NCBI GenBank assembly: GCA_025360845.1
Contig: JANYBJ010000147.1
Location: forward strand, 1 to 43,383
DNA length: 43,383 nt
Direction: 5' to 3'
Source: a bacterium
Lineage (GTDB): Bacteria; Verrucomicrobiota; Kiritimatiellia; RFP12; UBA1067
A program made the translations under genes and the position numbers. Position 1 is the stretch's first letter. Each line of letters begins with the position of its first letter. Under the pieces are notes generated by a model. That model was given only the letters and a program-made list of their open reading frames with translations, was not told the DNA's origin and made no database searches. Shown here piece after piece: positions 17,800 through 25,530 of the stretch.

Positions 17800-18297
17800 T
17801 CAAACGCCTTGCCCATACCCGGCCTGCTGCGCCACGGTTGCCACCGCCATGACACTGATGCCCTCACGGCGACCCACGGCGTCCATGCCTTCGTTGGTTT
17901 TGGCCTTCACCGAAACCCGCGCCAAATCGATGCCCATCACCTCTGCGAGGCGCGTCCGCATGGCCAAGATGTGAGGCAGCAGTTTGGGGGCCTCTGCCAC
18001 CACCGTGGCGTCCGTGTTCACCACGCGCCAACCCGCCCTCGCCAACCGCTCGATCACCCGCGCCAGCAGCATCGTGCTGTCCGCGTCTTTCCACTGGGCA
18101 TCCCTGTCGGAGAAATGCTGCCCGATATCGCCGTCGGCGACGGCGCCCAGCAGCGCGTCGCAAAGCGCATGCGTCAGCACATCGGCATCGGAATGCCCGA
18201 TCAAGCCATGTTCATGCGGGATCTCGATGCCCCCCAACACCAGCCGACGCCCTTCGACGAGCCGGTGCGAATCAAAACCGATGCCTGTACGTACCAT
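17800..18297 (-). CDS. ispF: 2-C-methyl-D-erythritol 2,4-cyclodiphosphate synthase
   Basis: 165 aa from the ATG at 18297. The frame stays open to 18393, but the extra 32 residues are not conserved and would cross the promoter. It catalyses ring closure to MEcPP in the MEP isoprenoid pathway. Metal ligands are visible in GIGFDSHRL (Asp, His) and GHSDADVLTHALCDALLGA (His). The lower-half signature KAKTNEGMDAVGR is also present. There is no Shine-Dalgarno sequence; only 7 bases separate a good -10 box from the ATG, so the message is probably leaderless. It is the first gene of the seven-gene minus-strand operon. Confidence 0.95.
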   Translation of the reverse strand: MVRTGIGFDSHRLVEGRRLVLGGIEIPHEHGLIGHSDADVLTHALCDALLGAVADGDIGQHFSDRDAQWKDADSTMLLARVIERLARAGWRVVNTDATVVAEAPKLLPHILAMRTRLAEVMGIDLARVSVKAKTNEGMDAVGRREGISVMAVATVAQQAGYGQGV

Positions 18298-18333
18298 GGG
18301 CGAAACTATATCCGATTTTACGCCTCGGGACAA
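18298..18333 (-). promoter_or_regulatory. ispF operon promoter, probably leaderless
   Basis: On the minus strand TTGTCC (18328-18333) and TATAGT (18305-18310) are separated by exactly 17 bp. They match the sigma-70 consensus at 4/6 and 5/6 positions. The ATG of ispF begins 7 bases after the -10 box, which is where transcription should start. No ribosome binding site could fit in between. Confidence 0.6.
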
Positions 18334-18413
18334 TCCAACATGCCACGAATCGAGTATTTCGTCGAAAGTGCTTTTTGGGCAGTCAGAAATCAAGTACTAT
18401 CAAACGCATTTTT

Positions 18414-18418
18414 GGAGG
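18414..18418 (+). promoter_or_regulatory. Shine-Dalgarno of cysK
   Basis: GGAGG followed by 7 bases and ATG (18426). It fixes the cysK start against the longer in-frame start at 18375. A TACTAT box at 18395-18400 could be its -10 element, but the -35 region (TTTTTG, 18372-18377) is weak. Confidence 0.75.
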
Positions 18419-18425
18419 ATTACTT

Positions 18426-19367
18426 ATGACCGTTTTCATCGACAATTCTCTCTCGATCGGTAACACCCCGTTGGTCTTTCTCAACCGGCTGACGCATGAC
18501 TTGCACGCCAAGATCGCCGTTAAGATCGAGGGGCGCAACCCCTCCTACTCTGTCAAGTGCCGGACCGCCGCGTCGATGGTCTGGGAAGCCGAGCGCAGCG
18601 GCGCGCTCACGCCCGGCATGACGATTGTCGAGCCGACGAGCGGCAACACCGGCATCGCGCTGGCCATGGTTGGCGCCGCGCGCGGCTATGCGGTCACGCT
18701 GACCATGCCGGAGAGCATGAGCCTTGAGCGCCGCCGCGTGTTGGCTGCCATGGGTGCGCAACTCGTTCTCACACCGGCAGAAACCGGCATGGCGGGTGCC
18801 GTGCAAAAAGCGCAGGCGCTTCTTAGCGAAGCCCCGGAGCGTTTTTACATGCCGAATCAGTTTGCGAATCCCGCCAACCCGCTTATCCACGAGCGCACCA
18901 CCGGCCCCGAAATCTGGTCCCAAACCGACGGGCAGGCCGCCGCCGTCGTGGCGGGCGTCGGCACGGGGGGCACGGTCGTCGGCATCGGCCGCTATTTCAG
19001 AAGTATTCAAGCGGGCGTGAAGATGATCGCCGTCGAGCCTGTCGAAAGCCCTCTGCTTTCACAGCATAAAGCCGGCGTGCCGCTCACCCCCTCCGCACAT
19101 GGAATTCAAGGAATCGGCGCAAACTTCATACCCCAAGTGGTCGATTTCTCGGTCATCGACGGAATCCTGTCTGTTCAGACTGAGGAGGCGCTTGACATCG
19201 CCCGCCGTTTGGCGCGCGAGGAAGGGATTCTTTCGGGGATATCGAGCGGCGCAGCGGTCGCAGCAGCGATGCGCTTGGCAAAACAGGCGGACTATGCCGG
19301 GAAGCTCATTGTCGCCCTTCTGCCCGACACGGGCGAGCGCTACCTCTCCACCTCGTTATTCGGCTAG
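18426..19367 (+). CDS. cysK: Cysteine synthase (O-acetylserine sulfhydrylase)
   Basis: 313 aa. This PLP enzyme makes L-cysteine from O-acetyl-L-serine and sulfide. The PLP lysine is Lys44 in NPSYSVKCR. The substrate loop is PTSGNTGIALA. The phosphate-binding glycine loop is GVGTGGTVVGIG, and the C-terminal serine signature is GISSGAAVAAAM. VKCR after the lysine matches CysK A-type enzymes. The start is set by the GGAGG at 18414. It is divergent from ispF/cysS across a 128-bp spacer and is followed by mtaB after 14 bp. Confidence 0.95.
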   Translation: MTVFIDNSLSIGNTPLVFLNRLTHDLHAKIAVKIEGRNPSYSVKCRTAASMVWEAERSGALTPGMTIVEPTSGNTGIALAMVGAARGYAVTLTMPESMSLERRRVLAAMGAQLVLTPAETGMAGAVQKAQALLSEAPERFYMPNQFANPANPLIHERTTGPEIWSQTDGQAAAVVAGVGTGGTVVGIGRYFRSIQAGVKMIAVEPVESPLLSQHKAGVPLTPSAHGIQGIGANFIPQVVDFSVIDGILSVQTEEALDIARRLAREEGILSGISSGAAVAAAMRLAKQADYAGKLIVALLPDTGERYLSTSLFG

Positions 19368-19381
19368 CGCCGTGGTCCCCC

Positions 19382-20635
19382 ATGACGGTCGCATTCAAGA
19401 CTTTCGGATGCCGGTTGAACCGGGCTGAAACCGCACAGTTTGAGGCCGGTTTTTCAGCCGCCGGTTTCACTCGCGTGCCGATTGAAACGGGTGCCCGCGT
19501 GGTTGTGCTCCACTCGTGCGCGATCACGCAATCCGCAGAAAACGAGTGCCTTAAACTGATCCGCTCCGTGAGGAAGAAGTCGCCTGATGCCTGCCTCGTG
19601 CTGGTGGGTTGCGCGGTTGAGGCGGTCGCTTCCGAAACGCTTCAAGGTTTGGGCCTTGATCTCATTGTGCCGCGTACACAGAAGGAGGCCTTGGTGCCTC
19701 TGGTGCTACGGCACCTCGGCATCAGCGGAACCTTCTCCCCTATCGCACCCGCGTTGTCCACGCAACGGGCTTCGCTGAAAATTCAAGACGGCTGCGACTT
19801 TTTCTGCTCTTATTGCATCGTGCCACACACGCGCGGACAGCCTTACAGCCGACCGTTCGACGCGTGTCTAAACGAGGCGAAGGCGTTTGTGGACGCGGGG
19901 TTCCAGGAGATCGTCGTGACCGGGTGCAACATCGCGTGCTATGCAGACGGCTCCCGCAGCCTTGTCGATCTGCTTGCCGCCCTGGCCTCCCTGCCCGGCT
20001 TGGGACGGCTTCGTCTCGGGTCCGTCGAGCCCGGGACCGTCGAACGCGACGTGATCGCACGCATGGCCGAGACCCCTAAACTGTGCAAATTCCTGCATCT
20101 GCCGATTCAAAGCGGCGACAATGCGATCCTCTCCCGCATGCGGCGGCGCTATACCGTGGAAGGTATAGAACGCACGCTGCATGAGGCCCTCGAACGGGTG
20201 CCGCACATCGGTCTCGGCGCCGACGTTATCACGGGGTTTCCAGGAGAATCGTTAGAGGCGTTTGAGCATACGCGTGCGCTTGTCGAAGCTTTCCCGTTCA
20301 GCAATCTGCATGTCTTTCCCTACAGCGAACGTCCCGGCACGCCGGCCGCCACGTTCGACGCGTCCGTCCCTGAACCCGAGCGCAAGCGCCGGGCGGCTGA
20401 ACTGATTCGGCTGGGCCGCTTGAAGCGCAAAACGTTTGCACAGGGTCTTGTCGGCCATCCGGTTGAAGTGCTGGTTGAGCATTTCGACAGAGAAGGGCTG
20501 GCTCACGGCTGGACCGGCGAGTATCTCGCCTGCGGAATCAGCGGGGTTCCGTCCTCACACAAACGCCAATTGGTCACGTGCGAACCCCATGCGGCAGAGC
20601 AAGACGGCGTGCTGCTCGCCCATATGATTGCTTAG
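19382..20635 (+). CDS. mtaB: MtaB-type tRNA methylthiotransferase (radical SAM)
   Basis: 417 aa. It is a MiaB/MtaB-family enzyme that adds the 2-methylthio group to N6-threonylcarbamoyl-adenosine 37 of tRNA. The N-terminal UPF0004 domain has cysteines in FGCRLNRAE, HSCAITQSAENEC and VGCAVEA for the auxiliary [4Fe-4S] cluster. The radical-SAM cluster motif is C138-x3-C142-x2-C145 (CDFFCSYCIVPHTRG). A C-terminal TRAM-like region covers about 350-417. The TFGCRLN opening and the length favour MtaB over MiaB or RimO. The gene ends in a 4-bp tail-to-tail overlap with the next minus-strand gene. Confidence 0.88.
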   Translation: MTVAFKTFGCRLNRAETAQFEAGFSAAGFTRVPIETGARVVVLHSCAITQSAENECLKLIRSVRKKSPDACLVLVGCAVEAVASETLQGLGLDLIVPRTQKEALVPLVLRHLGISGTFSPIAPALSTQRASLKIQDGCDFFCSYCIVPHTRGQPYSRPFDACLNEAKAFVDAGFQEIVVTGCNIACYADGSRSLVDLLAALASLPGLGRLRLGSVEPGTVERDVIARMAETPKLCKFLHLPIQSGDNAILSRMRRRYTVEGIERTLHEALERVPHIGLGADVITGFPGESLEAFEHTRALVEAFPFSNLHVFPYSERPGTPAATFDASVPEPERKRRAAELIRLGRLKRKTFAQGLVGHPVEVLVEHFDREGLAHGWTGEYLACGISGVPSSHKRQLVTCEPHAAEQDGVLLAHMIA

Positions 20636-23031
20636 GGCGCAGGAGGCTGCTTTGTTTTGATGCCTTCCTTGAGACGCCGCTTGAGCCCCATTCCCTCAAG
20701 CACGCGCCCGGCGTCCATATAGAGGTCAGCCAAACCGTATGCATATTCGGAGTTGTCCCACGCTGTCAGCACACAGGCGCGCTCGGCCAGTTTTAGCACC
20801 TGTGCCATATTCTTGTCCGGGCGCTCCTTCCACGCCAATCCCTTCGCATACCGGAACAGCACCTCGGGATTGGCGGGCTCGCGCTTGAGCACCTCTTGAA
20901 ACTGCCGGTCGGCTTCGGCAAACTCGCTGATCGACAGGGCCACCTGCGCCAATTCCATCCGATAGCCGGTCTGTTCCGGCGCTGCCGCCACGGCGCGGGC
21001 AAAATGCAAATAGGCGGCCTCATTTTCGCCGTTCGCCCGCAGGCAATAGGCCAAGCCGTAATGGGATCGGGCGGTTTCCGACGAAAAAGACAGCAGGCTT
21101 TCGTAACACTTTGCCCCGCCTTTGAAATCGCCGATCTTGATTCGACGCCGCGCTTCAAGCTCCAGCATCTCCGAAAGCTGAACCAGCAAGGCGTCGTGCG
21201 GGTTGATCTTAGCCGCCGCCCTCGCCGCATCCAACGCGGCCTCGCTCCGCCCCTTTGCGGTCTCTGCCAGCGCCGTCACGCTCGCGACACGCGCCCCCAG
21301 ACTCTTGCCCACTTTATCGAGCAGGGCAACATAGACATCCATATCCAGTTCGCCCGGCAGAACCCACTGCGCTTTCCACTGGCGGCACCCCTCCAGCGCG
21401 ACCGGTTGCAAAGCCGTCATTTCTTTCGCAAAAACCGCTTGCGGCGCACGCCATTCCGCACGCCATGCGGACTCCGGTTCCATACGCGCTAACCAGGGGG
21501 ACAGGCCTTTACCGTCACACACCATGCACGATAATATCTCCGGCAACGCCTGCTGTCCGCCACGCGCGAGATCGCGAAACACGAGCGGTTTTTCCAGCAT
21601 GCTCAACATGCCATCCACGGGGGTCTTAATCTCTTTCGCGCTGCCCAACAGCAACCAGTCGTACGCGCCTGTACACCAAACCTGCATGCCGGGAAACTCC
21701 GCGGCAAACGCCTTCGCAATCGACGCGAACCGCTCTGGCGAAAGCGCGCGACCGTCCACATGCACGGCCACGATGCCGTCAGCCGACAACGCTTTGCGGC
21801 ACCGGCCAAAACAGGAACGTCCGTATGCCGCACTCGAACCCCGCATCCAAACAGGGTCAGGAGTCACAAACAGGATGTCGTATGCGCTCTGCGAGGACAG
21901 GCTGACCCCCGCATGTAAGACCGCCTTTTCAGCGGTCTCGTCACCCGTCAAATATCCGTCTGCCGCCAACGCCAAGTTCACGACATCGGTATCGGTGCCC
22001 GCATAGGATACGTTTTGAACGCCCGCCCGTATAATAAACGGCAGAAACAACCCTGCGTCAGCGCCCACCACACACGCCTTTTTGCAGGATGGCCGCACCA
22101 AGAGAGGAATATAGCCGCTCAATGTCCGCGCCGTATGGAAGCGATTGCCAAACAACACGGGGCGTCCGTCCAGCGCGAAGACAAACTGATAGTCGGCATC
22201 TTCGTATACAGCTACCGTTTGGCGTTTCGAATGGTGCTCGAAAACCGGCGTTCCTTGCGCAAAGCCACTGTCGCGGTGGACCAGCCTGCCGAACATGCCC
22301 TCTGTCAAAACAGACCCGGCCCGCTTCGGACTCAACACCATCACCAGTCCGACAACGACAGCCAAGGGCAAACACGCCGTCAACCGACGCGGAACTGTCC
22401 AACGCGCCGTGCCTGACAACACCGCAAACGAGGCCAACGCGCCGAACCACAAGGCAGCCAAACGCGTAAAGCCCTCCACTCCGAAAACCGGCACCAGGAA
22501 GCCTGCACCCAGGACATACCCCACCCAAGCCGGCAAAGCGCATAATAGAGTTAACTGGACAAAGGGGCGCCCGACAGGTCGCGTCACGTCACGAGGTCCG
22601 CTCTGCACAGCGATCTGTCCTGCAACGCCCGCCAATACAGCCGGAACACCCAAGAAAAAGGCTGCCGTCTTACCTAATGTCAGCATCGCGAGTTCGAAGG
22701 TCCGTGTCGTGTCCATCAAAATGCGCTGCCATCCTACTGTAACCCCTTTAACCGCCGCCAGTTGAAAGACCAACCAACAGGCCAAGAGCAGAAACACCAG
22801 GCTCAACAGGACAGCGGGGGCCTTCATTTTACTGCACGGCCACCACATGACGATAAACCCGGCCAAGACGCCGACCACAACCACAATCGCGAAAGCGGCC
22901 AGGCTGTAAGCGGTTCGCCCCGCCACCGCGTCCAACGTGCGCAGCCACACGGACAGAAAGGCGCCGAACATCAAACTTGCGGCCACACTCAGGCTGCTGT
23001 GCCCCGTCACCTGTTTGAACAACTTCATCAT
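20632..23031 (-). CDS. Membrane / spermidine-synthase-like / TPR protein
   Basis: 799 aa in three parts. Residues 1 to about 245 contain about seven hydrophobic helices (for example AYSLAAFAIVVVVGVLAGFI). Residues about 265-480 have the methyltransferase-like fold of spermidine synthases, but the nucleotide loop reads VVGADAGLFLPF instead of the usual GGGDG. Residues about 590-790 are TPR repeats (KCYESLLSFSSETARSHYGLAYC ... ANPEVLFRYAKGL). Fusions of this type occur in Planctomycetes and Verrucomicrobia as uncharacterised inner-membrane proteins. A real aminopropyltransferase activity is doubtful because of the altered loop. It lies 52 bp downstream of waaA on the same strand. A second ATG directly follows the first. 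Confidence 0.7.
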   Translation of the reverse strand: MMKLFKQVTGHSSLSVAASLMFGAFLSVWLRTLDAVAGRTAYSLAAFAIVVVVGVLAGFIVMWWPCSKMKAPAVLLSLVFLLLACWLVFQLAAVKGVTVGWQRILMDTTRTFELAMLTLGKTAAFFLGVPAVLAGVAGQIAVQSGPRDVTRPVGRPFVQLTLLCALPAWVGYVLGAGFLVPVFGVEGFTRLAALWFGALASFAVLSGTARWTVPRRLTACLPLAVVVGLVMVLSPKRAGSVLTEGMFGRLVHRDSGFAQGTPVFEHHSKRQTVAVYEDADYQFVFALDGRPVLFGNRFHTARTLSGYIPLLVRPSCKKACVVGADAGLFLPFIIRAGVQNVSYAGTDTDVVNLALAADGYLTGDETAEKAVLHAGVSLSSQSAYDILFVTPDPVWMRGSSAAYGRSCFGRCRKALSADGIVAVHVDGRALSPERFASIAKAFAAEFPGMQVWCTGAYDWLLLGSAKEIKTPVDGMLSMLEKPLVFRDLARGGQQALPEILSCMVCDGKGLSPWLARMEPESAWRAEWRAPQAVFAKEMTALQPVALEGCRQWKAQWVLPGELDMDVYVALLDKVGKSLGARVASVTALAETAKGRSEAALDAARAAAKINPHDALLVQLSEMLELEARRRIKIGDFKGGAKCYESLLSFSSETARSHYGLAYCLRANGENEAAYLHFARAVAAAPEQTGYRMELAQVALSISEFAEADRQFQEVLKREPANPEVLFRYAKGLAWKERPDKNMAQVLKLAERACVLTAWDNSEYAYGLADLYMDAGRVLEGMGLKRRLKEGIKTKQPPAP

Positions 23032-23083
23032 GACTTAAACCCGTTTCTTTATCGATGCCGCCGCGGCGTTGCAAACGTTACCG

Positions 23084-24391
23084 CTACGTATTGATCTGAA
23101 CCGCCATGGCCACCGCACACCGTCCGACCGCACCCTTGCGCTTAAGCACCGCGGCCACGCCGCGCGCACCGAGCGCCTGACGCGCCTCCGCATCGGCCAC
23201 TAAACGCTCAACCTCGCGCCCCAGCGACTCCGCATCCGGAACTTGGATCAAGGCCCCGCTCTCCAGAAGGTCCGACATGACCGGCCTGAAGTTTTCCGTA
23301 TTGGGTCCGACCAGCGTCGCCGCGCCGCACAGGCAGGGCTCAATCATGTTCTGCGCCCCATGCTCACACAGGCTCTTCCCCACAAAAACAAGATCCGCGT
23401 TCCCGTAGAAGCCCATCAGTTCCCCGGTCGTGTCCGCCAGAATGACAGAGTGGTCGGTGGTCGGTGGTCGGTGGTCGAGCACCTCGCGACTTTTACGCAC
23501 ACAGACAAACCCGGCCTTCTCGATTGCGGCCTGCACCGCATCGGCTTTCTCGAAATGCCGCGGCACGATCACCAGCCGCAACTCACGGTGCCGCTGAATG
23601 AGCCGCTTATATATTCCGAGCAAGACCGCGTCTTCGCCTGGCCACGTCGAACCGCCCAGCAAAACGATCCGGTCGCGTCCCACATCATGCCGCGTCAAGA
23701 ACGCGGCGACCGACTGTTCCTTTTCCATGTTCCGGTTGGCCACATCGAATTTGAAACTTCCGGTCACCTCGATCCCCGACGGCGAAGCGCCCGCCTCGAC
23801 CAGCCGCCGCTTGTCGGTCTCGGACTGCGCCATGATCGCCGTGAACATCCTCAGCACCGGACCGAACCAGAAGCGCAACCGGCGATACCCCGGTGCGGAG
23901 CGGTCGGAAACCCGTGCGTTCACCAGAAACAGCGGAACCTCGCGCCGGTGGCAGGAGCGGATGATGTTGGGCCAAATCTCCGATTCGGTCAAGATGAAGG
24001 CGCACGGGCGGATCGCATCCAACGCACGCTTCACGCAGGCCGGAAAATCAAGCGGGTTGTAGATGAGCACATCCTCCGGGCCAACCACCTTTTCCGCCTC
24101 TTTCCATCCGGTTGAACTGGTCGTGCTGAAGACGAAACGCAGCTCCGGCCGCCGCTCACGCAAGGCCCGCATCACCTGGTCAGCCACATACACCTCACCC
24201 ACGCTCACCGCATGAATCCAGACCGGACTTTTCATCCGCTGAAGTCGCTCGGACACATGGTCGGGATACCGTCCAAACCGGTCGCCGAACCGGTTTCGGT
24301 ATCCGCCGCGCCGCCTCATCCGCAAAAGAAACTGCGGAAGCATCGCCAGATACGCCAACGCAAACAGCAGGTTATAAAAAGACCACCGCAT
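23084..24391 (-). CDS. waaA: Kdo transferase (3-deoxy-D-manno-octulosonic-acid transferase)
   Basis: 435 aa from ATG 24391; the frame extends upstream to 24538 but that part overlaps the epimerase gene. WaaA adds Kdo from CMP-Kdo to lipid IVA on the inner face of the inner membrane. An N-terminal hydrophobic anchor spans about residues 5-23. The catalytic-base Glu66 sits in IHAVSVGEVY, and ESEIWPN and TGSFKFD follow. The C-terminal GT-B half shows GGSTWPGED and DTTGELMGFYGNADLVFVGKSL. Just before that last motif, about ten residues (LDHRPPTTDH) are encoded by four perfect copies of a 7-bp repeat, an insertion not typical of the family. The gene shows that the organism builds Kdo-containing lipid A. 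It follows the epimerase gene after 13 bp. Confidence 0.9.
   Translation of the reverse strand: MRWSFYNLLFALAYLAMLPQFLLRMRRRGGYRNRFGDRFGRYPDHVSERLQRMKSPVWIHAVSVGEVYVADQVMRALRERRPELRFVFSTTSSTGWKEAEKVVGPEDVLIYNPLDFPACVKRALDAIRPCAFILTESEIWPNIIRSCHRREVPLFLVNARVSDRSAPGYRRLRFWFGPVLRMFTAIMAQSETDKRRLVEAGASPSGIEVTGSFKFDVANRNMEKEQSVAAFLTRHDVGRDRIVLLGGSTWPGEDAVLLGIYKRLIQRHRELRLVIVPRHFEKADAVQAAIEKAGFVCVRKSREVLDHRPPTTDHSVILADTTGELMGFYGNADLVFVGKSLCEHGAQNMIEPCLCGAATLVGPNTENFRPVMSDLLESGALIQVPDAESLGREVERLVADAEARQALGARGVAAVLKRKGAVGRCAVAMAVQINT
23450..23477. repeat. Heptanucleotide tandem repeat (GTGGTCG)4 inside waaA
   Basis: Four perfect head-to-tail copies of GTGGTCG lie within codons about 305-314 of waaA. 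Because 7 is not a multiple of 3, gain or loss of one unit would shift the reading frame. This is the usual structure of a slipped-strand contingency locus, although four copies is a short tract. Confidence 0.85.
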
Positions 24392-24404
24392 TCCCGCACA
24401 TTCC

Positions 24405-25388
24405 TCACTCGCGATTTTTCGCAGCGTACTCACGGAACCAAGCGGCGAATTTGGGGACCCCCACCGTGATCGGCGTCGTCGGCTCATAGCCGGTTTGAGC
24501 CCGCAGCTTATCGATGTTCGCCCAGGTTGCCGGGACATCCCCGTCCTGCATGGGCAAAAACTCCAACGCGGGCGTCACTCCCAGTTCCGCGGCCAGCAGC
24601 CCGATCATGTCCATCAGCCGCTCGGAGCGGTTGTTGCCGATATTGAAAATCTCGTACGGCGCGAACGTTTCGGCCCGCACGCAACGCACGATCCCGTCCA
24701 CGATGTCATCGACGTAGGTGAAGTCACGACGCATCTCGCCGTGGTTGAACACCTGTATCGCCCGTCCTTTCGTCATCGCGTCCGCGAACAGATACATGGC
24801 CATGTCGGGCCGGTACCACGGGCCGTACACCGTGAAAAACCGCAACCCGACGGTCTGCAAGCCGTACAGGTGCGTATAGACATGCGCCATCAATTCGTTC
24901 GCCTTTTTGGTGGCCGCGTAGAGGCTGACCGGGTGATCCACCGCCTGCTCTTCGGAAAACGGCAGAACCGTATTGCCGCCATAGACCGACGAGGAGGAGG
25001 CATACACCAAGCGGGGTTTCCGCGCCGCGTGACGGCAACTCTCCAGCACGCTCAGGAACCCCTCAAGATTGCAGGTCTGATACGCGTAAGGATGCGTGAT
25101 CGAGTAGCGCACGCCGGGCTGAGCGGCAAGGTGAACGACGCATTCAGGCTGGACTTCAGCGAACGCGCGCTGCAGGGCCGGCCGGTCGCAAATGTCGGCC
25201 TCATAAAATCGGAACCGTTCCGAAGCGCCAGGCCCATCGGCCAGCAGCGCGTGACGGTCCCGCTTCAGCCGCACGCTGTAATAGTCGTTGAAATTGTCCA
25301 GGCCGGCCACGTCGTGGCCGTCCCTCAACAGCCTTCCGGCAAGATGGAAACCGATAAAGCCCGCCGACCCTGTCACTAAAATCCGCAT
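24405..25388 (-). CDS. NAD-dependent epimerase, UDP-glucuronate 4-epimerase type
   Basis: 327 aa extended SDR. The NAD loop is TGSAGFIGFHLA. Other marks are HLAAQPGVRYS, the catalytic serine region SSSSVYG, and the Tyr-x3-Lys pair in YAATKKANE. FFTVYGPWYRPDMA and RRDFTYVDDIVDGI are typical of UDP-glucuronate 4-epimerases, which make UDP-galacturonate for capsule or LPS. GGAG at 25394-25397 lies 5 bases before the ATG. It is the first gene of the minus-strand group with waaA and is divergent from the CDP-sugar operon, in keeping with a shared role in surface glycan synthesis. Confidence 0.85.
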   Translation of the reverse strand: MRILVTGSAGFIGFHLAGRLLRDGHDVAGLDNFNDYYSVRLKRDRHALLADGPGASERFRFYEADICDRPALQRAFAEVQPECVVHLAAQPGVRYSITHPYAYQTCNLEGFLSVLESCRHAARKPRLVYASSSSVYGGNTVLPFSEEQAVDHPVSLYAATKKANELMAHVYTHLYGLQTVGLRFFTVYGPWYRPDMAMYLFADAMTKGRAIQVFNHGEMRRDFTYVDDIVDGIVRCVRAETFAPYEIFNIGNNRSERLMDMIGLLAAELGVTPALEFLPMQDGDVPATWANIDKLRAQTGYEPTTPITVGVPKFAAWFREYAAKNRE

Positions 25389-25530
25389 ACGTGCTCCGTC
25401 ATTGAATGACAGTCAATTTACCCCATCCGCTTCCCCTATGCGACAGAAAAACGAATAAAGCCTTTCAGCCGCCCACAATTGTTAAAATAGTCTGTTTTTC
25501 TTACGCATCCCTTTTGCTAAAATGATTCGC
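25389..25530. promoter_or_regulatory. Divergent promoter region; leaderless-type promoter of the CDP-sugar operon
   Basis: AT-richer than its surroundings. On the plus strand an extended -10 box, TGC-TAAAAT (TG at 25515-25516, TAAAAT 25518-25523), lies 7 bases before the ATG at 25531, the same spacing as at ispF. The -35 position (TTTTTC, 17 bp upstream) is weak, as is usual with extended -10 promoters. Near the epimerase start an inverted repeat, ATTGA-7 bp-TCAAT, could be an operator. No clear terminator is present. Confidence 0.5.

Noticed and set aside
16615-18429. 604-codon open frame on the plus strand
   Set aside because: Antisense shadow of cysS and ispF. It crosses the divergent promoter and contains no protein-like motifs.
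24270-24300. Possible loss of a catalytic glutamate in WaaA (GDRFG instead of GERYG)
   Set aside because: Comparing with the Aquifex and E. coli enzymes from memory, the essential Glu is the one in the (H)xxSxGE motif, which is intact here as HAVSVGE.
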